From Sphingomonadaceae bacterium PASS1 (lineage in GTDB: Bacteria; Pseudomonadota; Alphaproteobacteria; Sphingomonadales; Sphingomonadaceae): a stretch of DNA of 64,000 nt. Shown one piece after another: positions 8,665-17,780 of the stretch (the stretch's first letter is position 1; every line of letters begins with the position of its first letter). The notes beneath the pieces are model-generated. The model did not search any database. It had not been told where the DNA came from and worked only from the letters and a program-made list of their open reading frames with translations. A program made the translations under genes and the position numbers. The stretch covers positions 180,914 to 244,913 of the forward strand of contig NKIR01000001.1 in assembly GCA_002255985.1 (NCBI GenBank). The letters run 5' to 3'.

Positions 8665-8686
8665 AATGCAATTCCTGTAGCGCATT
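8665..8686. promoter_or_regulatory. Shared operator AATGC-N12-GCATT (site 1, perfect)
   Basis: Perfect arms around a 12-base spacer, in the divergent gap between the Rieske oxygenase (minus, start 8601) and the SnoaL-like gene (plus, start 8729). Because the SnoaL and TetR genes run in the same direction with a 58-base gap, this site may also control the TetR gene at 9333. The same motif recurs across the window. Confidence 0.75.
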
Positions 8687-8728
8687 GTTTCAAAGGATGC
8701 TAGAGGCGGATATGACACTGGAGACAAT

Positions 8729-9274
8729 ATGGACGAAAAATTGGAGGCACGACTCTGTGAACTGATTGACCGCCAAGACATTTGGACAGTCGTCTTGAAA
8801 TATGCTCGCGGAATCGACCGCCTCGATCGCGACATGGTCCGATCCTGTTATTGGGACGACGCCATCGATGACCATCATGGATATGTAGGTAGCCCGGACT
8901 TTTTCATCGACGTAACATTTGCCGGGGCCCGCGAATCGAGCATAGTTCAGCACCATGGTGTATCCAACTTCACGTGCGAAATAGATGGCGACGAAGCCCA
9001 TTGCGAGACCTATTACACATTCATCGGTGCAAATATCGAGCCACCGCACCTGCTCTCGATGGGACGATATATTGATCATCTTCAACGCCGCGACGGCGTA
9101 TGGAAATACGCCAACCGCGTTACAGTTATTGAAAAGAATTTTTCGCTTACCGAGTATCCGAGTGATGCAATTATTTGTGCGGGCGATACTAGACTGGGCC
9201 CACTGTTACCGGCGACAAGGGATCGCACAGATTTAAGTTATCAGCGCCCTATAGTTCCGCGTTATCCTGTATAG
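8729..9274 (+). CDS. SnoaL-like / NTF2-fold protein
   Basis: A 181-residue protein of the NTF2-like cone fold (SnoaL_4 type). It has the typical opening helix with LIDRQDIWTVVLKYARGIDRLD, the acidic cluster DDAIDDHHG, and alternating C-terminal strands (HCETYYTFIGAN, WKYANRVTVIEKNF). Family members include bile-acid dehydratase BaiE-like enzymes and ring-hydroxylating dioxygenase beta-subunit-like folds; the role here could be a dehydratase, isomerase or structural partner. It is divergent from the Rieske oxygenase with the shared operator between them. A beta subunit for that VanA-type enzyme is not expected, so I do not call it one. Confidence 0.8.
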   Translation: MDEKLEARLCELIDRQDIWTVVLKYARGIDRLDRDMVRSCYWDDAIDDHHGYVGSPDFFIDVTFAGARESSIVQHHGVSNFTCEIDGDEAHCETYYTFIGANIEPPHLLSMGRYIDHLQRRDGVWKYANRVTVIEKNFSLTEYPSDAIICAGDTRLGPLLPATRDRTDLSYQRPIVPRYPV

Positions 9275-9332
9275 CAATGACAAGATTTTTTCATTAAGCA
9301 CCGCAACGGACAGATATGAAGGGGTTATGTAA

Positions 9333-10067
9333 GTGACGGGGTTACCATCAACTGATCGGATTTCCGTGGGCATCGGCGCTCTACGTCGCTCGCCCGTTAA
9401 AACGAAGCGTAAACGTTCGAATCAGGCGGGACGCCCGACGGCCGCTGAACTGGAGCGACGGAAAGAGCGTGTCATGCAAGTGGCAACCGAGTTATTTGTC
9501 GAGCGCGGATTTGCGGCAACATCGCTTGTCGATATCGCTCGCGGTGCGGGTGTTGCAACGCGCACGCTTTATCAGCATTTCGGCGACAAAGAGGTAATTT
9601 TTCGCGAGGTCATTTTCGCAAGGGACGCCGAGGCCGCGCTACAACCGCCCAAAGTGGAACCCGGCGACACCCTTTATAGTGCCCTTCTGAATGCCAGTAA
9701 TTATGCTTACGAGATCACGTATCGCGAACGGTCAATCGGTTTGATGCGGTTGATGATTGCTGAGAGCAATCGCTTTCCGGAATTCATGCAGTCCGTTGCT
9801 AAGTCCATTTTTTCGCATTTTCGAAGCAATATTGAGAAGGTACTTGAAGCATTGGCGGGCGCAGGTTTAATCCCGCAGGGAAATCATGCGCGGTCTGCTG
9901 AATTGTTTTCCGATCTGGTACTCGGCAGTCATCCGATCATGACGTATACCAATTGGGATTCGGCGCTTCCTGGCAAAGCGGATGTCGAAGAACGGCTGGA
10001 AATGTTCATTCTCGGACGCTTTGGGCCAACCGTTGCCAAAAATGCACGCACCAAAAAGGTGAAGTAA
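9333..10067 (+). CDS. TetR-family transcriptional regulator
   Basis: A 244-residue TetR regulator. A basic N-terminal tail (KTKRKRSNQAGRPTAAELERR) precedes the HTH domain (about residues 45-90: ATELFVERGFAATSLVDIARGAGVATRTLYQHFGDKEVIF), then a helical ligand/dimer domain of AefR type. The start is GTG at 9333 with GAAGGGG upstream; no ATG fits. It follows the SnoaL-like gene by 58 bases on the same strand, so it may be read from the promoter with the AATGC-N12-GCATT site at 8665. That makes it a candidate for the regulator of the window-wide motif, by position only. Confidence 0.92.
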   Translation: MTGLPSTDRISVGIGALRRSPVKTKRKRSNQAGRPTAAELERRKERVMQVATELFVERGFAATSLVDIARGAGVATRTLYQHFGDKEVIFREVIFARDAEAALQPPKVEPGDTLYSALLNASNYAYEITYRERSIGLMRLMIAESNRFPEFMQSVAKSIFSHFRSNIEKVLEALAGAGLIPQGNHARSAELFSDLVLGSHPIMTYTNWDSALPGKADVEERLEMFILGRFGPTVAKNARTKKVK

Positions 10068-10081
10068 ATCCAAACAGAGAC

Positions 10082-11644
10082 TCAACCGGCGTAAATTGCC
10101 CTCAGCGCCTTTTTGTCGGGTTTGCCCAGCGGCGAGAGTGGAATAGCGTCGAGAAACTCGATTGATTTGGGCGCCTGTACCGCACCTTTGCGTTCGCGCA
10201 CCAGTGCGATCAATTCTTCTGCGGTTACGGTTTGTGCGGGGTCGGTTACGACTACAGCCTTCACCGTTTCACCCCATTTTGGATCGGGAATGCCAATAAC
10301 GGCAGCCTGACGAACTGCCGGGTGGGTGGCTAGAACATCCTCTACTTCGCGCGCAAAGACATTAAAACCGCCAGTGACAATCATGTCCTTCTTGCGGTCG
10401 ACAATCCGCAGGAAACCATCGGGGCTTTTGATTGCTACATCGCCGGTGTGCAGCCAGCCGCCCGCAAGTGCTTGTTCGGTTTCTTCCGGTTTGTTCAGAT
10501 AGCCTGCCATCAAAAGCGGCCCTTGCACGCAGATTTCGCCGGGCTCGCCATCGGCCACTGGACGCATGTCATCATCCATTAGCGCCACGCGATTCCAAGG
10601 CGTCGGACGTCCACACGAGGCAAGACGTAGCGGGTCGTCGATCAGATGTTCGGCGCGGCGCAGCACACTTACCGACATCGGCGCTTCTGACTGACCATAG
10701 AATTGGAAGAAGACCGGACCCAGCTTTTCGATGGCATCCTTAAGGCGCGCGGCGGGAAAAGCCGAGGCGCCATAGAATATAACCTCAAGACTGGAGAGGT
10801 CAAATTCGCCAAAACGCGGATGATCTATCAGCGCGAGTACCATCGTCGGCACCATCAGCACCGATGTAATGCGATGCTTTTCAATCGCCTGCATTACCGC
10901 CACCGGTTCAAATCCGGGAGCGACCACCATCGCGCCCCCCTTGAGCAGGATGGCAGTCAACACCGATGCGCCAGCATGGCTCAGCGGTGCACAAACCAGA
11001 TGCCGAATCTCGGCAGGCCATTCCCATTCGGTCAACTGGATCATCGTGGATGTTACCATTGTCCGGTGCGTGACCATAATGCCCTTGGGCTTACCAGTTG
11101 TCCCGCCTGAATAGGCGATGCGCGCCATATCGTTCGGTTCGGCAGGTGGGCCGATAAGGGGTTGCGGAAGAAAAGCCTCAGCCATGCGGTTGACTGAGGG
11201 GCCGACGCCTTCCGTCCCAATTGCCACAAAATGCTTCAATCTTGGCACACGGTCTTTCAACTGCGACGCTATACCTTCAAAGTGATCGGCATCGTAAACA
11301 AGAAGATCAACCTCTGCATCTTCGATTACATAGAGATAATCCTCTATTGCGCCCATCGGATGCAGCGACGTCGAAACGATGCCCGCAAAAGTGAGTGCAT
11401 TCATCACCGCAGGTACTTCAACACGATTTTTCGCGATCACCGCTGCACGCAGTGGCTTTGGAGCAAGCGCCGCAAATACCTGGCTATACCGGCTGATTAA
11501 ATCGCGTAATTCCCGAGCGCTTTGGTTGCGGCCATCCTCCAGAACCACAACCACACGGTCAACATCATAGTTGAGCGCATGCGAGACAAGATCGGTTATC
11601 AATGCGGATTGATACATCGACGACGTCATAAGCGGTTCTTTCAC
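10082..11644 (-). CDS. AMP-forming acyl-CoA synthetase
   Basis: A 520-residue ANL-superfamily ligase that activates a carboxylic acid with ATP and CoA. The P-loop is IAYSGGTTGKPKGIMVTHR (about 180-198); the A5-like motif is FYGQSEAP, the A7 motif is HTGDV, followed by DRKKDMIVTGGFNV, and the C-terminal lysine lies in SPLGKPDKK. All core motifs are intact. It follows mmsA by 22 bases on the minus strand and ends tail to tail with the TetR gene. An internal ATG six codons in (MTSSMYQ) could be the real start. The substrate is unknown; FadD3- or benzoate-ligase-like roles are both possible. Confidence 0.93.
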   Translation of the reverse strand: MKEPLMTSSMYQSALITDLVSHALNYDVDRVVVVLEDGRNQSARELRDLISRYSQVFAALAPKPLRAAVIAKNRVEVPAVMNALTFAGIVSTSLHPMGAIEDYLYVIEDAEVDLLVYDADHFEGIASQLKDRVPRLKHFVAIGTEGVGPSVNRMAEAFLPQPLIGPPAEPNDMARIAYSGGTTGKPKGIMVTHRTMVTSTMIQLTEWEWPAEIRHLVCAPLSHAGASVLTAILLKGGAMVVAPGFEPVAVMQAIEKHRITSVLMVPTMVLALIDHPRFGEFDLSSLEVIFYGASAFPAARLKDAIEKLGPVFFQFYGQSEAPMSVSVLRRAEHLIDDPLRLASCGRPTPWNRVALMDDDMRPVADGEPGEICVQGPLLMAGYLNKPEETEQALAGGWLHTGDVAIKSPDGFLRIVDRKKDMIVTGGFNVFAREVEDVLATHPAVRQAAVIGIPDPKWGETVKAVVVTDPAQTVTAEELIALVRERKGAVQAPKSIEFLDAIPLSPLGKPDKKALRAIYAG

Positions 11645-11666
11645 ATCAATTACGCGCTAAATCCAC

Positions 11667-13160
11667 TCAACCCATCGTTGGAATGACGAAGGCGTTGCCG
11701 CCGTCTGTTGATCCATCGGGCCAGCGAGCTGTGACGATCTTGACCTTGGTCCAGAACTTGATGCCTTCCATCCCATATTGGTTCGTATCGCCAAATGCCG
11801 AACGCTTCCAGCCACCAAAGCTGTGATAGGCGACCGGAACGGGAATCGGCACGTTGATGCCGACCATGCCGACATTCACGCGGGCAGCAAACTCGCGTGC
11901 GGCGTGGCCGTTTCGCGTGAAGATCGCGACACCATTGCCGTATTGGTGCTTGCTGGGCAGTGCCAAGGCTTCCTCGAAATTGGCGGCTCGGACCATTTGT
12001 AACACTGGACCGAAGATTTCCTCCTTGTAGCTTTCCATGTCCGTAGTGACATGGTCGAGCAGCGTCGGCCCAACAAAATAGCCGTCCTCATGGCCCTGCA
12101 ACGTGAACCCGCGGCCGTCAACCACCAGTTCGGAGCCTTCGTCGATGGCGGTCTGTATCCAGCCTTCAACCTTGGCCTTGTGTTGAGCAGTAACAACAGG
12201 GCCGTAATGGGCATCGGCATCGGTCGAAATCCCGATGCGCAATGCTTCAATCGCCGGAACCAGCTTCGCACGCAACCGCTCTGCTGTATCCTCACCCACC
12301 GGCACCACCACCGGCAATGCCATGCAGCGCTCTCCCGCACTGCCGAAGGCGGCGCCACACAGATCGTTCACCACCATGTCGAGATCAGCGTCCGGCATTA
12401 CGATACCGTGGTTCTTTGCCCCGCCCATCGCCTGTACGCGCTTGCCTGCTGCGACGCCCCGCGAATAGACATATTGCGCAATGTCCGACGAGCCGACGAA
12501 GCTCACCGCGCCAATTGCGGGATGATCGAGGATCGCATCGACCATTTCCTTGTCGCCGTGCACCACCTGGAAGATTCCAGCGGGAAGGCCCGCTTCCAAA
12601 AACAGTTCAGCCAGACGGTTTGGCACACTGGGGTCACGTTCCGATGGTTTGAGGATGAAGGCATTGCCCACCGCCACCGCGACCGCTCCCATCCATAAAG
12701 GGATCATCGCCGGAAAGTTGAAGGGCGTGATCCCTGCCCCGATGCCGATCGGCTGACGCATTGAATAGACGTCGATGCCGGGGCCAGCGCCTTGGGTATA
12801 TTCGCCCTTCATCGCATGCGGCAAGCCGCAGCAGAATTCGACGACTTCAAGTCCACGCTGGATATCACCTTTGGAATCGTCGATGACCTTGCCATGCTCA
12901 GCGCTCAACATCTCCGCCAACTCGCCGATATGCTTTTCGATCAGCGCCTTGAAATTAAACATAACCCTCGCCCGCCTCTGCGGGTTGGTCATCGCCCACG
13001 CTGTTTGCGCTGACTGAGCAGCAGCAACCGCTTGCTCCAACACCGCCGCATTACCCAGAGCTACGCGTCCCTGAACGCCTCCATTATTTGGGTCCATGAT
13101 GTCGCTGTAACGGGTGGCAACCGGCGTTTCGCCTACGATGACGTGATTGATTTGACGCAT
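11667..13160 (-). CDS. mmsA: Methylmalonate-semialdehyde dehydrogenase (CoA-acylating)
   Basis: A 497-residue aldehyde dehydrogenase that converts methylmalonate (or malonate) semialdehyde with NAD+ and CoA into propionyl-CoA (acetyl-CoA) and CO2. The MmsA hallmarks are present: TPFNFPAMIPLWM (about 145-157), the catalytic cysteine in GERCMALPV (C279), and MGGAKNHG, where Asn replaces the general-base Glu of ordinary aldehyde dehydrogenases. It is the first gene of a minus-strand pair with the acyl-CoA synthetase, and a near-perfect copy of the shared operator lies 118 bases upstream of its ATG. In this locus it could handle a C3 end product of ring or branched-chain breakdown or serve valine/inositol catabolism. 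Confidence 0.93.
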   Translation of the reverse strand: MRQINHVIVGETPVATRYSDIMDPNNGGVQGRVALGNAAVLEQAVAAAQSAQTAWAMTNPQRRARVMFNFKALIEKHIGELAEMLSAEHGKVIDDSKGDIQRGLEVVEFCCGLPHAMKGEYTQGAGPGIDVYSMRQPIGIGAGITPFNFPAMIPLWMGAVAVAVGNAFILKPSERDPSVPNRLAELFLEAGLPAGIFQVVHGDKEMVDAILDHPAIGAVSFVGSSDIAQYVYSRGVAAGKRVQAMGGAKNHGIVMPDADLDMVVNDLCGAAFGSAGERCMALPVVVPVGEDTAERLRAKLVPAIEALRIGISTDADAHYGPVVTAQHKAKVEGWIQTAIDEGSELVVDGRGFTLQGHEDGYFVGPTLLDHVTTDMESYKEEIFGPVLQMVRAANFEEALALPSKHQYGNGVAIFTRNGHAAREFAARVNVGMVGINVPIPVPVAYHSFGGWKRSAFGDTNQYGMEGIKFWTKVKIVTARWPDGSTDGGNAFVIPTMG

Positions 13161-13277
13161 GATGCAGTTTCCTTCTGATCTAAGGCCTAATTACAGACCG
13201 GCCGCAATGAGGCCCTAATATGGTCCAAGCACCCGAATAGCTGGCGATTCTATTTGCCCATTAAACTGTACAAGATA

Positions 13278-13299
13278 AATGACAATAGGTATGTGCATT
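13278..13299. promoter_or_regulatory. Shared operator, near-perfect copy (AATGA-N12-GCATT)
   Basis: Nine of the ten arm bases match the shared operator. It lies 118 bases upstream of the mmsA ATG and fits control of the mmsA-ligase operon. Weaker evidence than the perfect copies. Confidence 0.5.
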
Positions 13300-13472
13300 A
13301 TCGATTTGCCTGCGCCTTCATTGGGCCGGCTGGGAGTTGGCTTAAGCAATGCACCAATGCTCATTTTGGAACATTTATCCTATATTTTACATATATTTCT
13401 ATCGAATTTATTAGATTTCTTCTTGGGTGCATGGTCACAGTCCGATTATCCAATCAAGCCGCTTGCTCACAA

Positions 13473-13494
13473 AATGCATCTTTGCTAACGCATT
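13473..13494. promoter_or_regulatory. Shared operator AATGC-N12-GCATT (site 2, perfect)
   Basis: Perfect arms around a 12-base spacer, 133 bases upstream of the ATG of the NDP-forming acyl-CoA synthetase at 13628, which heads a four-gene plus-strand operon. Confidence 0.72.
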
Positions 13495-13627
13495 TCAATC
13501 TAGGCGGAACCCCAAAGCCGAAAATTGCGGGAACATTTTTTGGCTTTTGATTCAAGAATGTCAAAACGCGTTCTTTCATTTCCGTTATCAGGCCGCTGAT
13601 TTTGACGAAGTTAAGGAACCCGTTTGC

Positions 13628-15706
13628 ATGAGCCTCACACCTCTTCTCAAGCCGCGATCCATTGCGATTATCGGTGCGTCGGATAACAAGACGCGCATCG
13701 GCGGGGTTCCGGTTGATTTGCTCAAGCGCGCAGGCTTTGCCAAAATCTATCCCGTCAATCCAAAGAACGAAACCATTCAAGGGATGCGCGCATATAAAGA
13801 TATCGAGTCAGTCCCTGAAGTCGTCGATCTGGCCATTATCGCAGTGTCTGCCGAGGCGACTTTGCCAATGCTTGAACGTTGCCACGCTTTGGGGATACCT
13901 GCGGCAATGGCCTATGCATCGGGCTATGCCGAGACCAATGAGGACGACGGGACGAAGAGGCAGGAAGAGCTGATTGCCTTTACCACCCGCACTGGCATGA
14001 GGGTTGCTGGCCCCAATTGCATGGGTAATGCAAATTTCACCGACGCGATCTTCACCACCTTTGGCCAGTCGTTCCAGCCCGGTGAAGTTGCAGGCAACAC
14101 TGCACTCCTCACACAAAGCGGCAATATGTGCGCCACGGTGTTCCGCATGGCACGGCGTGCGGGGGTTATGTTCAGCCATGTCATCAACACGGGCAACGAA
14201 GCCTCGGTCGATTTCAGTGATTATCTCGATTATCTGGCGGGCGATGACGGCACCCATGCTGCTGTCTGCTATATCGAAGAACTGCGCAACGGGCCAAAAT
14301 TCCTCGCCGCCGCCGCGCGTTTCCGCGCCGCAGGCAAGCTGCTTGCGGTCTATAAGGTCGGCGCATCCGAAAAAGGTGCAGAGGCGACGCGGTCGCACAC
14401 TGCTGCCCTTGCTGGGGACAGCGCAGCTTATGACGCGGCCTTTGCCCGGGCCGGCGTGGCGCGTGCCGGATCGCTCGCCGAATTGGCGGACCTCGCTTAT
14501 CTCCACGGCCTTGGCAAAGGCAAAATCCGAGGCAACAATTGCGCCGTGCTCAGCATTTCAGGTGCCGCTGGTGCAATCCTTGCCGATGCATTGGCGCTGG
14601 CGGGTGGTGATACACCTACCTTCCCGCAGGATGTGCAGGACGGGCTGACCGCACAGATTCCGGGCCACTCGATGGTCTCCAACCCGGTCGATCTGACCGG
14701 CAATATCGTCAATTCGAACGACTTTCTGTTCGAATGCATGAAGCTTGCGCTCCAGCCCGATGATATTGATGTGCTGCTGCTCTATCTGCCCGGCGCGTTC
14801 CTGACAGGTGCACTGGAACAGGTTGAAAAGACCGCAGCTTCAACCAGCAAGACACTGATTGTTATCGACACTTTCGCAATGGCCGATCAGGCACATCTGG
14901 CCGCGCAGGGCATCGGTTATTTTGAGGATTTTGATCGCGCCGCGCGCGCCATCTCGGCTTACGGCGCATGGGCCAAGGGCGGCGAGGATGCGTCGGCCTT
15001 CACTCCCTCGACGATTCAGTGGCCCGCCATCGAAGCCGGACGTAAGGCACTGTCCGAAACCGAAGGCAAGGACGCGCTTGCGCTGTTTGGCGTGCCGGTG
15101 GTGCATGATGCGCTGGTGCAGACCGCCGATGAAGCGCGCAAGGCCGCCGAAGCGGTTGGCTATCCGCTGGTCGCCAAATTGGTCAGCCCCGATGTCGCGC
15201 ACAAGACCGAACACGGCCTCATCCGCCTCTCAATCAAGGATGCCGATGCGGCGGTTGACGCGTTTGAGGCGATGATGGCCAAGGCAAAATCGATGAACGT
15301 GCATATCGAAGGCGTGACGTTCGAACCGATGTTGCAGGGCGGCGTGGAGATTCTCGCTGGCGTCACGCGCGATCCGGTCTTTGGCTGGATGCTGACCGTC
15401 GGCATGGGCGGCGTCTGGACCGAACTAATGAAGGATGCTTGCCACAGCCTGCTGCCCGTTGATGCCACACGCGCCGAAGCGATGCTCCGCAGCCTGAAAG
15501 GCTTTGCCTTGCTCGATGACTATCGCGGTGCGCCCAAGGCCGATGTGGCCGCCGCTGCCAACGCGATCGCGGCGCTTTGCACCGCAGTGCTTGCAGGCGG
15601 TGAGCGTTTGCGCGAAGTTGAAGTCAATCCGCTGCTCGTGATGCCACAAGGCAACGGCGCCGTGGCGGTCGATGCATTAGTGCTGCTGAACGAAGCCGCA
15701 GCGTGA
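13628..15706 (+). CDS. NDP-forming acyl-CoA synthetase (fused alpha-beta ACD)
   Basis: A 692-residue single-chain acyl-CoA synthetase of the acetate--CoA ligase (ADP-forming) superfamily. In order: a CoA-binding Rossmann domain (LLKPRSIAIIGASDN from residue 5), a succinyl-CoA-ligase-like domain with the phosphorylated histidine in RSHTAALAGD (H257, the position known for ACD alpha subunits), and a C-terminal ATP-grasp domain (about 460-692; GYPLVAKLVSPDVAHKTEHG). I start it at the ATG at 13628, which has AAGGAA 10 bases upstream and begins with the conserved domain. It leads the operon with enoyl-CoA hydratase and two acyl-CoA dehydrogenases, so it probably activates, or recovers energy from, a pathway acid. 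Confidence 0.93.
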   Translation: MSLTPLLKPRSIAIIGASDNKTRIGGVPVDLLKRAGFAKIYPVNPKNETIQGMRAYKDIESVPEVVDLAIIAVSAEATLPMLERCHALGIPAAMAYASGYAETNEDDGTKRQEELIAFTTRTGMRVAGPNCMGNANFTDAIFTTFGQSFQPGEVAGNTALLTQSGNMCATVFRMARRAGVMFSHVINTGNEASVDFSDYLDYLAGDDGTHAAVCYIEELRNGPKFLAAAARFRAAGKLLAVYKVGASEKGAEATRSHTAALAGDSAAYDAAFARAGVARAGSLAELADLAYLHGLGKGKIRGNNCAVLSISGAAGAILADALALAGGDTPTFPQDVQDGLTAQIPGHSMVSNPVDLTGNIVNSNDFLFECMKLALQPDDIDVLLLYLPGAFLTGALEQVEKTAASTSKTLIVIDTFAMADQAHLAAQGIGYFEDFDRAARAISAYGAWAKGGEDASAFTPSTIQWPAIEAGRKALSETEGKDALALFGVPVVHDALVQTADEARKAAEAVGYPLVAKLVSPDVAHKTEHGLIRLSIKDADAAVDAFEAMMAKAKSMNVHIEGVTFEPMLQGGVEILAGVTRDPVFGWMLTVGMGGVWTELMKDACHSLLPVDATRAEAMLRSLKGFALLDDYRGAPKADVAAAANAIAALCTAVLAGGERLREVEVNPLLVMPQGNGAVAVDALVLLNEAAA

Positions 15707-15723
15707 CGATTGGAGAAGATGTC

Positions 15724-16620
15724 ATGAACGATTTGGTAGAGCCCAAAGCCGTCGAGATTACCTACGAAACCGATGAACCGATTCTGTATGAAGTGGTGGA
15801 CGGCGTCGCGTGGATCACGATGAACCGCCCCGGTTTCAACAACGCCCAAAATGGCCAGATGACCTACGCGCTCGATGATGCGTTCCAGCGTGCGACCAAT
15901 GATGACGCGGTCAAATGCATCGTGCTGGCTGGCAATGGCAAGCATTTTAGCGCGGGCCATGACATCGGCACGCCGGGCCGAGATCTCCATCATGAATTCG
16001 ACAAGCGCTTGATGTTTGGCACCCACACTAACAAGCCGGCGGCTGAGCTGTTATACACCCGCGAGCAAGAGCAATATCTCGGCATGTGCCGCCGCTGGCG
16101 CGACGTGCCAAAGCCTACCATTGCTATGGTACAAGGCGCGTGCATTGCGGGCGGACTGATGCTGGCATGGGTCTGCGATTTGATCGTCGCTTCGGAAGAC
16201 GCCTTCTTTCAAGACCCGGTCAACCCGCTGATGGGGATTCCCGGCGTCGAATATTTCGCCCACGCCTATGAACTGCCGCCGCGTGTAGCCAAGGAATTTT
16301 TGTTGCTGGGTGAACGCATGAACGCCGCCCGCGCCTATAGCTTTGGTATGGTCAACAAGGTCGTCCCGCGTGAGGAACTGCACGAGGCAACCAATGCTTG
16401 GGCGACGAAGTTGGCGGGTCAAAACCGGCTTGGCAACTGGTTAACCAAGCAATCGGTCAACCATGTCGAGGAACTGCGCGGCAAGCGCTCTGCCATGGAC
16501 GCGGTGTTCCATATGCATCACTTTGCCCATGCGCAGAATGATCTGGTGAAGGGCGATTCTATCGCCGGGGTAAGCGGCAAATCGGCTGCGGATTCGAACA
16601 AAAAGGCTGCCGCTGAATGA
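15724..16620 (+). CDS. Enoyl-CoA hydratase/isomerase family protein
   Basis: A 298-residue crotonase-fold protein. Visible are VAWITMNRPGFNNAQN, the oxyanion-hole segments GKHFSAGHDIG (about 75-85) and VQGACIAGGLMLAWVCD (about 135-151), and DPVNPLMGIPGVEYF near the second catalytic site. Hydration of an enoyl-CoA is the likely role, but the second acidic residue is not obvious, so isomerase or hydrolase activity remains possible. The ATG at 15724 has GGAGAAG 8 bases upstream. It lies between the acyl-CoA synthetase and an acyl-CoA dehydrogenase, whose start overlaps its stop (ATGA). Confidence 0.92.
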   Translation: MNDLVEPKAVEITYETDEPILYEVVDGVAWITMNRPGFNNAQNGQMTYALDDAFQRATNDDAVKCIVLAGNGKHFSAGHDIGTPGRDLHHEFDKRLMFGTHTNKPAAELLYTREQEQYLGMCRRWRDVPKPTIAMVQGACIAGGLMLAWVCDLIVASEDAFFQDPVNPLMGIPGVEYFAHAYELPPRVAKEFLLLGERMNAARAYSFGMVNKVVPREELHEATNAWATKLAGQNRLGNWLTKQSVNHVEELRGKRSAMDAVFHMHHFAHAQNDLVKGDSIAGVSGKSAADSNKKAAAE

Positions 16621-17777
16621 TCCTAGAATACACTCCAGAACAACGCGCCTTCCGCGCCGAAGTGCGTGCGTGGATGGAGGCGAATGTCCCTAAAACCCGT
16701 CTGCCCTCTTTCGACCTGACGGAGGAAGGGTTTGAAGCCCACCGCGATTGGGAGCGCACGCTGCACGAAGGCAAATGGGGGATGGTGACTTGGCCCGAAG
16801 CCTATGGCGGCCGAGCGCTTGACCTGATCCGCTGGTTAATTTTCGAAGAAGAATATTACCGTGCAGGTGCACCTACTCGGGTCAACCAGAATGGTATTTT
16901 CCTGCTCGGTCCAACGATCATGGAGTTTGGCACCGAAGAGCAAAAGGCCCGCATACTGACACGGATGGCGGCTGGCGATGACATCTGGGCGCAGGCATGG
17001 TCCGAACCTGGCGCAGGCAGCGATCTCGCAGCCGTGCGCTCGACCTGCACACGCGAGGGGGATGAATACATCCTCAACGGGCAGAAAATCTGGTCGACCC
17101 GCGCAGTCTTTGCCGATTGGGCATTCGGCCTGTTCCGCGAGCCCGGCAGCGAGCGGCACAAGGGCATGAGCCTGATCTTCTTCCCACTTAATGCCCCAGG
17201 CGTTACTCGTCGTCCGATTGCGCGGATGGACGGCGAGATGGTGTTTGCCGAAATCTTCCTCGACAATGTTCGCGTGCCCGTGGCCGACCGACTGGGCGAC
17301 GAAGGCCAAGGCTGGCATGTCTGTATGGCGACTGCTGGCTTTGAACGCGGGCTGATGCTGCGCTCTCCGGCGCGATATCAGGTCGCAGCGTCGCGCCTGA
17401 TCGCGCTTTATGAGGCGAACAAGGCGAACCTGCCCGCATCGATAAAAGAACGCGTGGCGCAGCATTGGATGGATGCCGAAGCCTATGCGCTCTCTATCTA
17501 TTCGACCGCGTCGCGGTTGCAGGCAGGCGGTACGATCGGACCTGAGTCTTCGACCAACAAGATTTTCTGGTCGGAGATGGACGTGGCATTACACCAGACC
17601 GCGCTCGACATTTTGGGGCCGCGTGCGGAGCTGTTGGGGCAAGCCAGCGACGGTGTGTCGAGCGTCGATTGGCTAGACGGCTTTATCTTCGCGTTGGCCG
17701 GACCAATCTATGCCGGATCTAACGAGATTCAGCGCAATATCATTGCCGAGCGGATGCTTGGCCTTCCGAGAGCTTAA
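16617..17777 (+). CDS. Acyl-CoA dehydrogenase, larger subunit of a probable heteromeric pair
   Basis: A 386-residue FAD-dependent acyl-CoA dehydrogenase. The flavin/substrate signature WSEPGAGSDLAA is near residue 124, with KIWSTRA after it and the C-terminal AGSNEIQRNIIAERMLGLPR. It is followed after 3 bases by a shorter dehydrogenase (17781-18809), the arrangement of the alpha2-beta2 enzymes known from steroid side-chain breakdown (FadE28/FadE29, ChsE1/ChsE2). It starts inside the stop of the enoyl-CoA hydratase gene. Desaturation of a bulky acyl-CoA is the likely role. Confidence 0.93.
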   Translation: MILEYTPEQRAFRAEVRAWMEANVPKTRLPSFDLTEEGFEAHRDWERTLHEGKWGMVTWPEAYGGRALDLIRWLIFEEEYYRAGAPTRVNQNGIFLLGPTIMEFGTEEQKARILTRMAAGDDIWAQAWSEPGAGSDLAAVRSTCTREGDEYILNGQKIWSTRAVFADWAFGLFREPGSERHKGMSLIFFPLNAPGVTRRPIARMDGEMVFAEIFLDNVRVPVADRLGDEGQGWHVCMATAGFERGLMLRSPARYQVAASRLIALYEANKANLPASIKERVAQHWMDAEAYALSIYSTASRLQAGGTIGPESSTNKIFWSEMDVALHQTALDILGPRAELLGQASDGVSSVDWLDGFIFALAGPIYAGSNEIQRNIIAERMLGLPRA

Positions 17778-17780
17778 GCC

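Larger units (their letters stand above)
13161..13627. other. Divergent intergenic region with two operator copies
   Basis: A 467-base, AT-rich gap between mmsA (minus) and the NDP-forming acyl-CoA synthetase (plus). It holds a near-perfect AATGC-N12-GCATT site nearer mmsA and a perfect one nearer the synthetase. An open frame entering the synthetase gene from 13427 has no family-like residues and overlaps the second operator, so I treat it as non-coding. No RNA gene or terminator is visible. Confidence 0.6.

Noticed and set aside
8729-9274. SnoaL-like protein as the beta subunit of the nearby Rieske oxygenase
   Set aside because: VanA-type oxygenases act without a beta subunit, and the two genes are divergent rather than in one operon.
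13427-13627. N-terminal extension of the NDP-forming acyl-CoA synthetase
   Set aside because: Residues before the ATG at 13628 are unlike the family, and the stretch contains a perfect operator copy. The start at 13628 has a good ribosome site.
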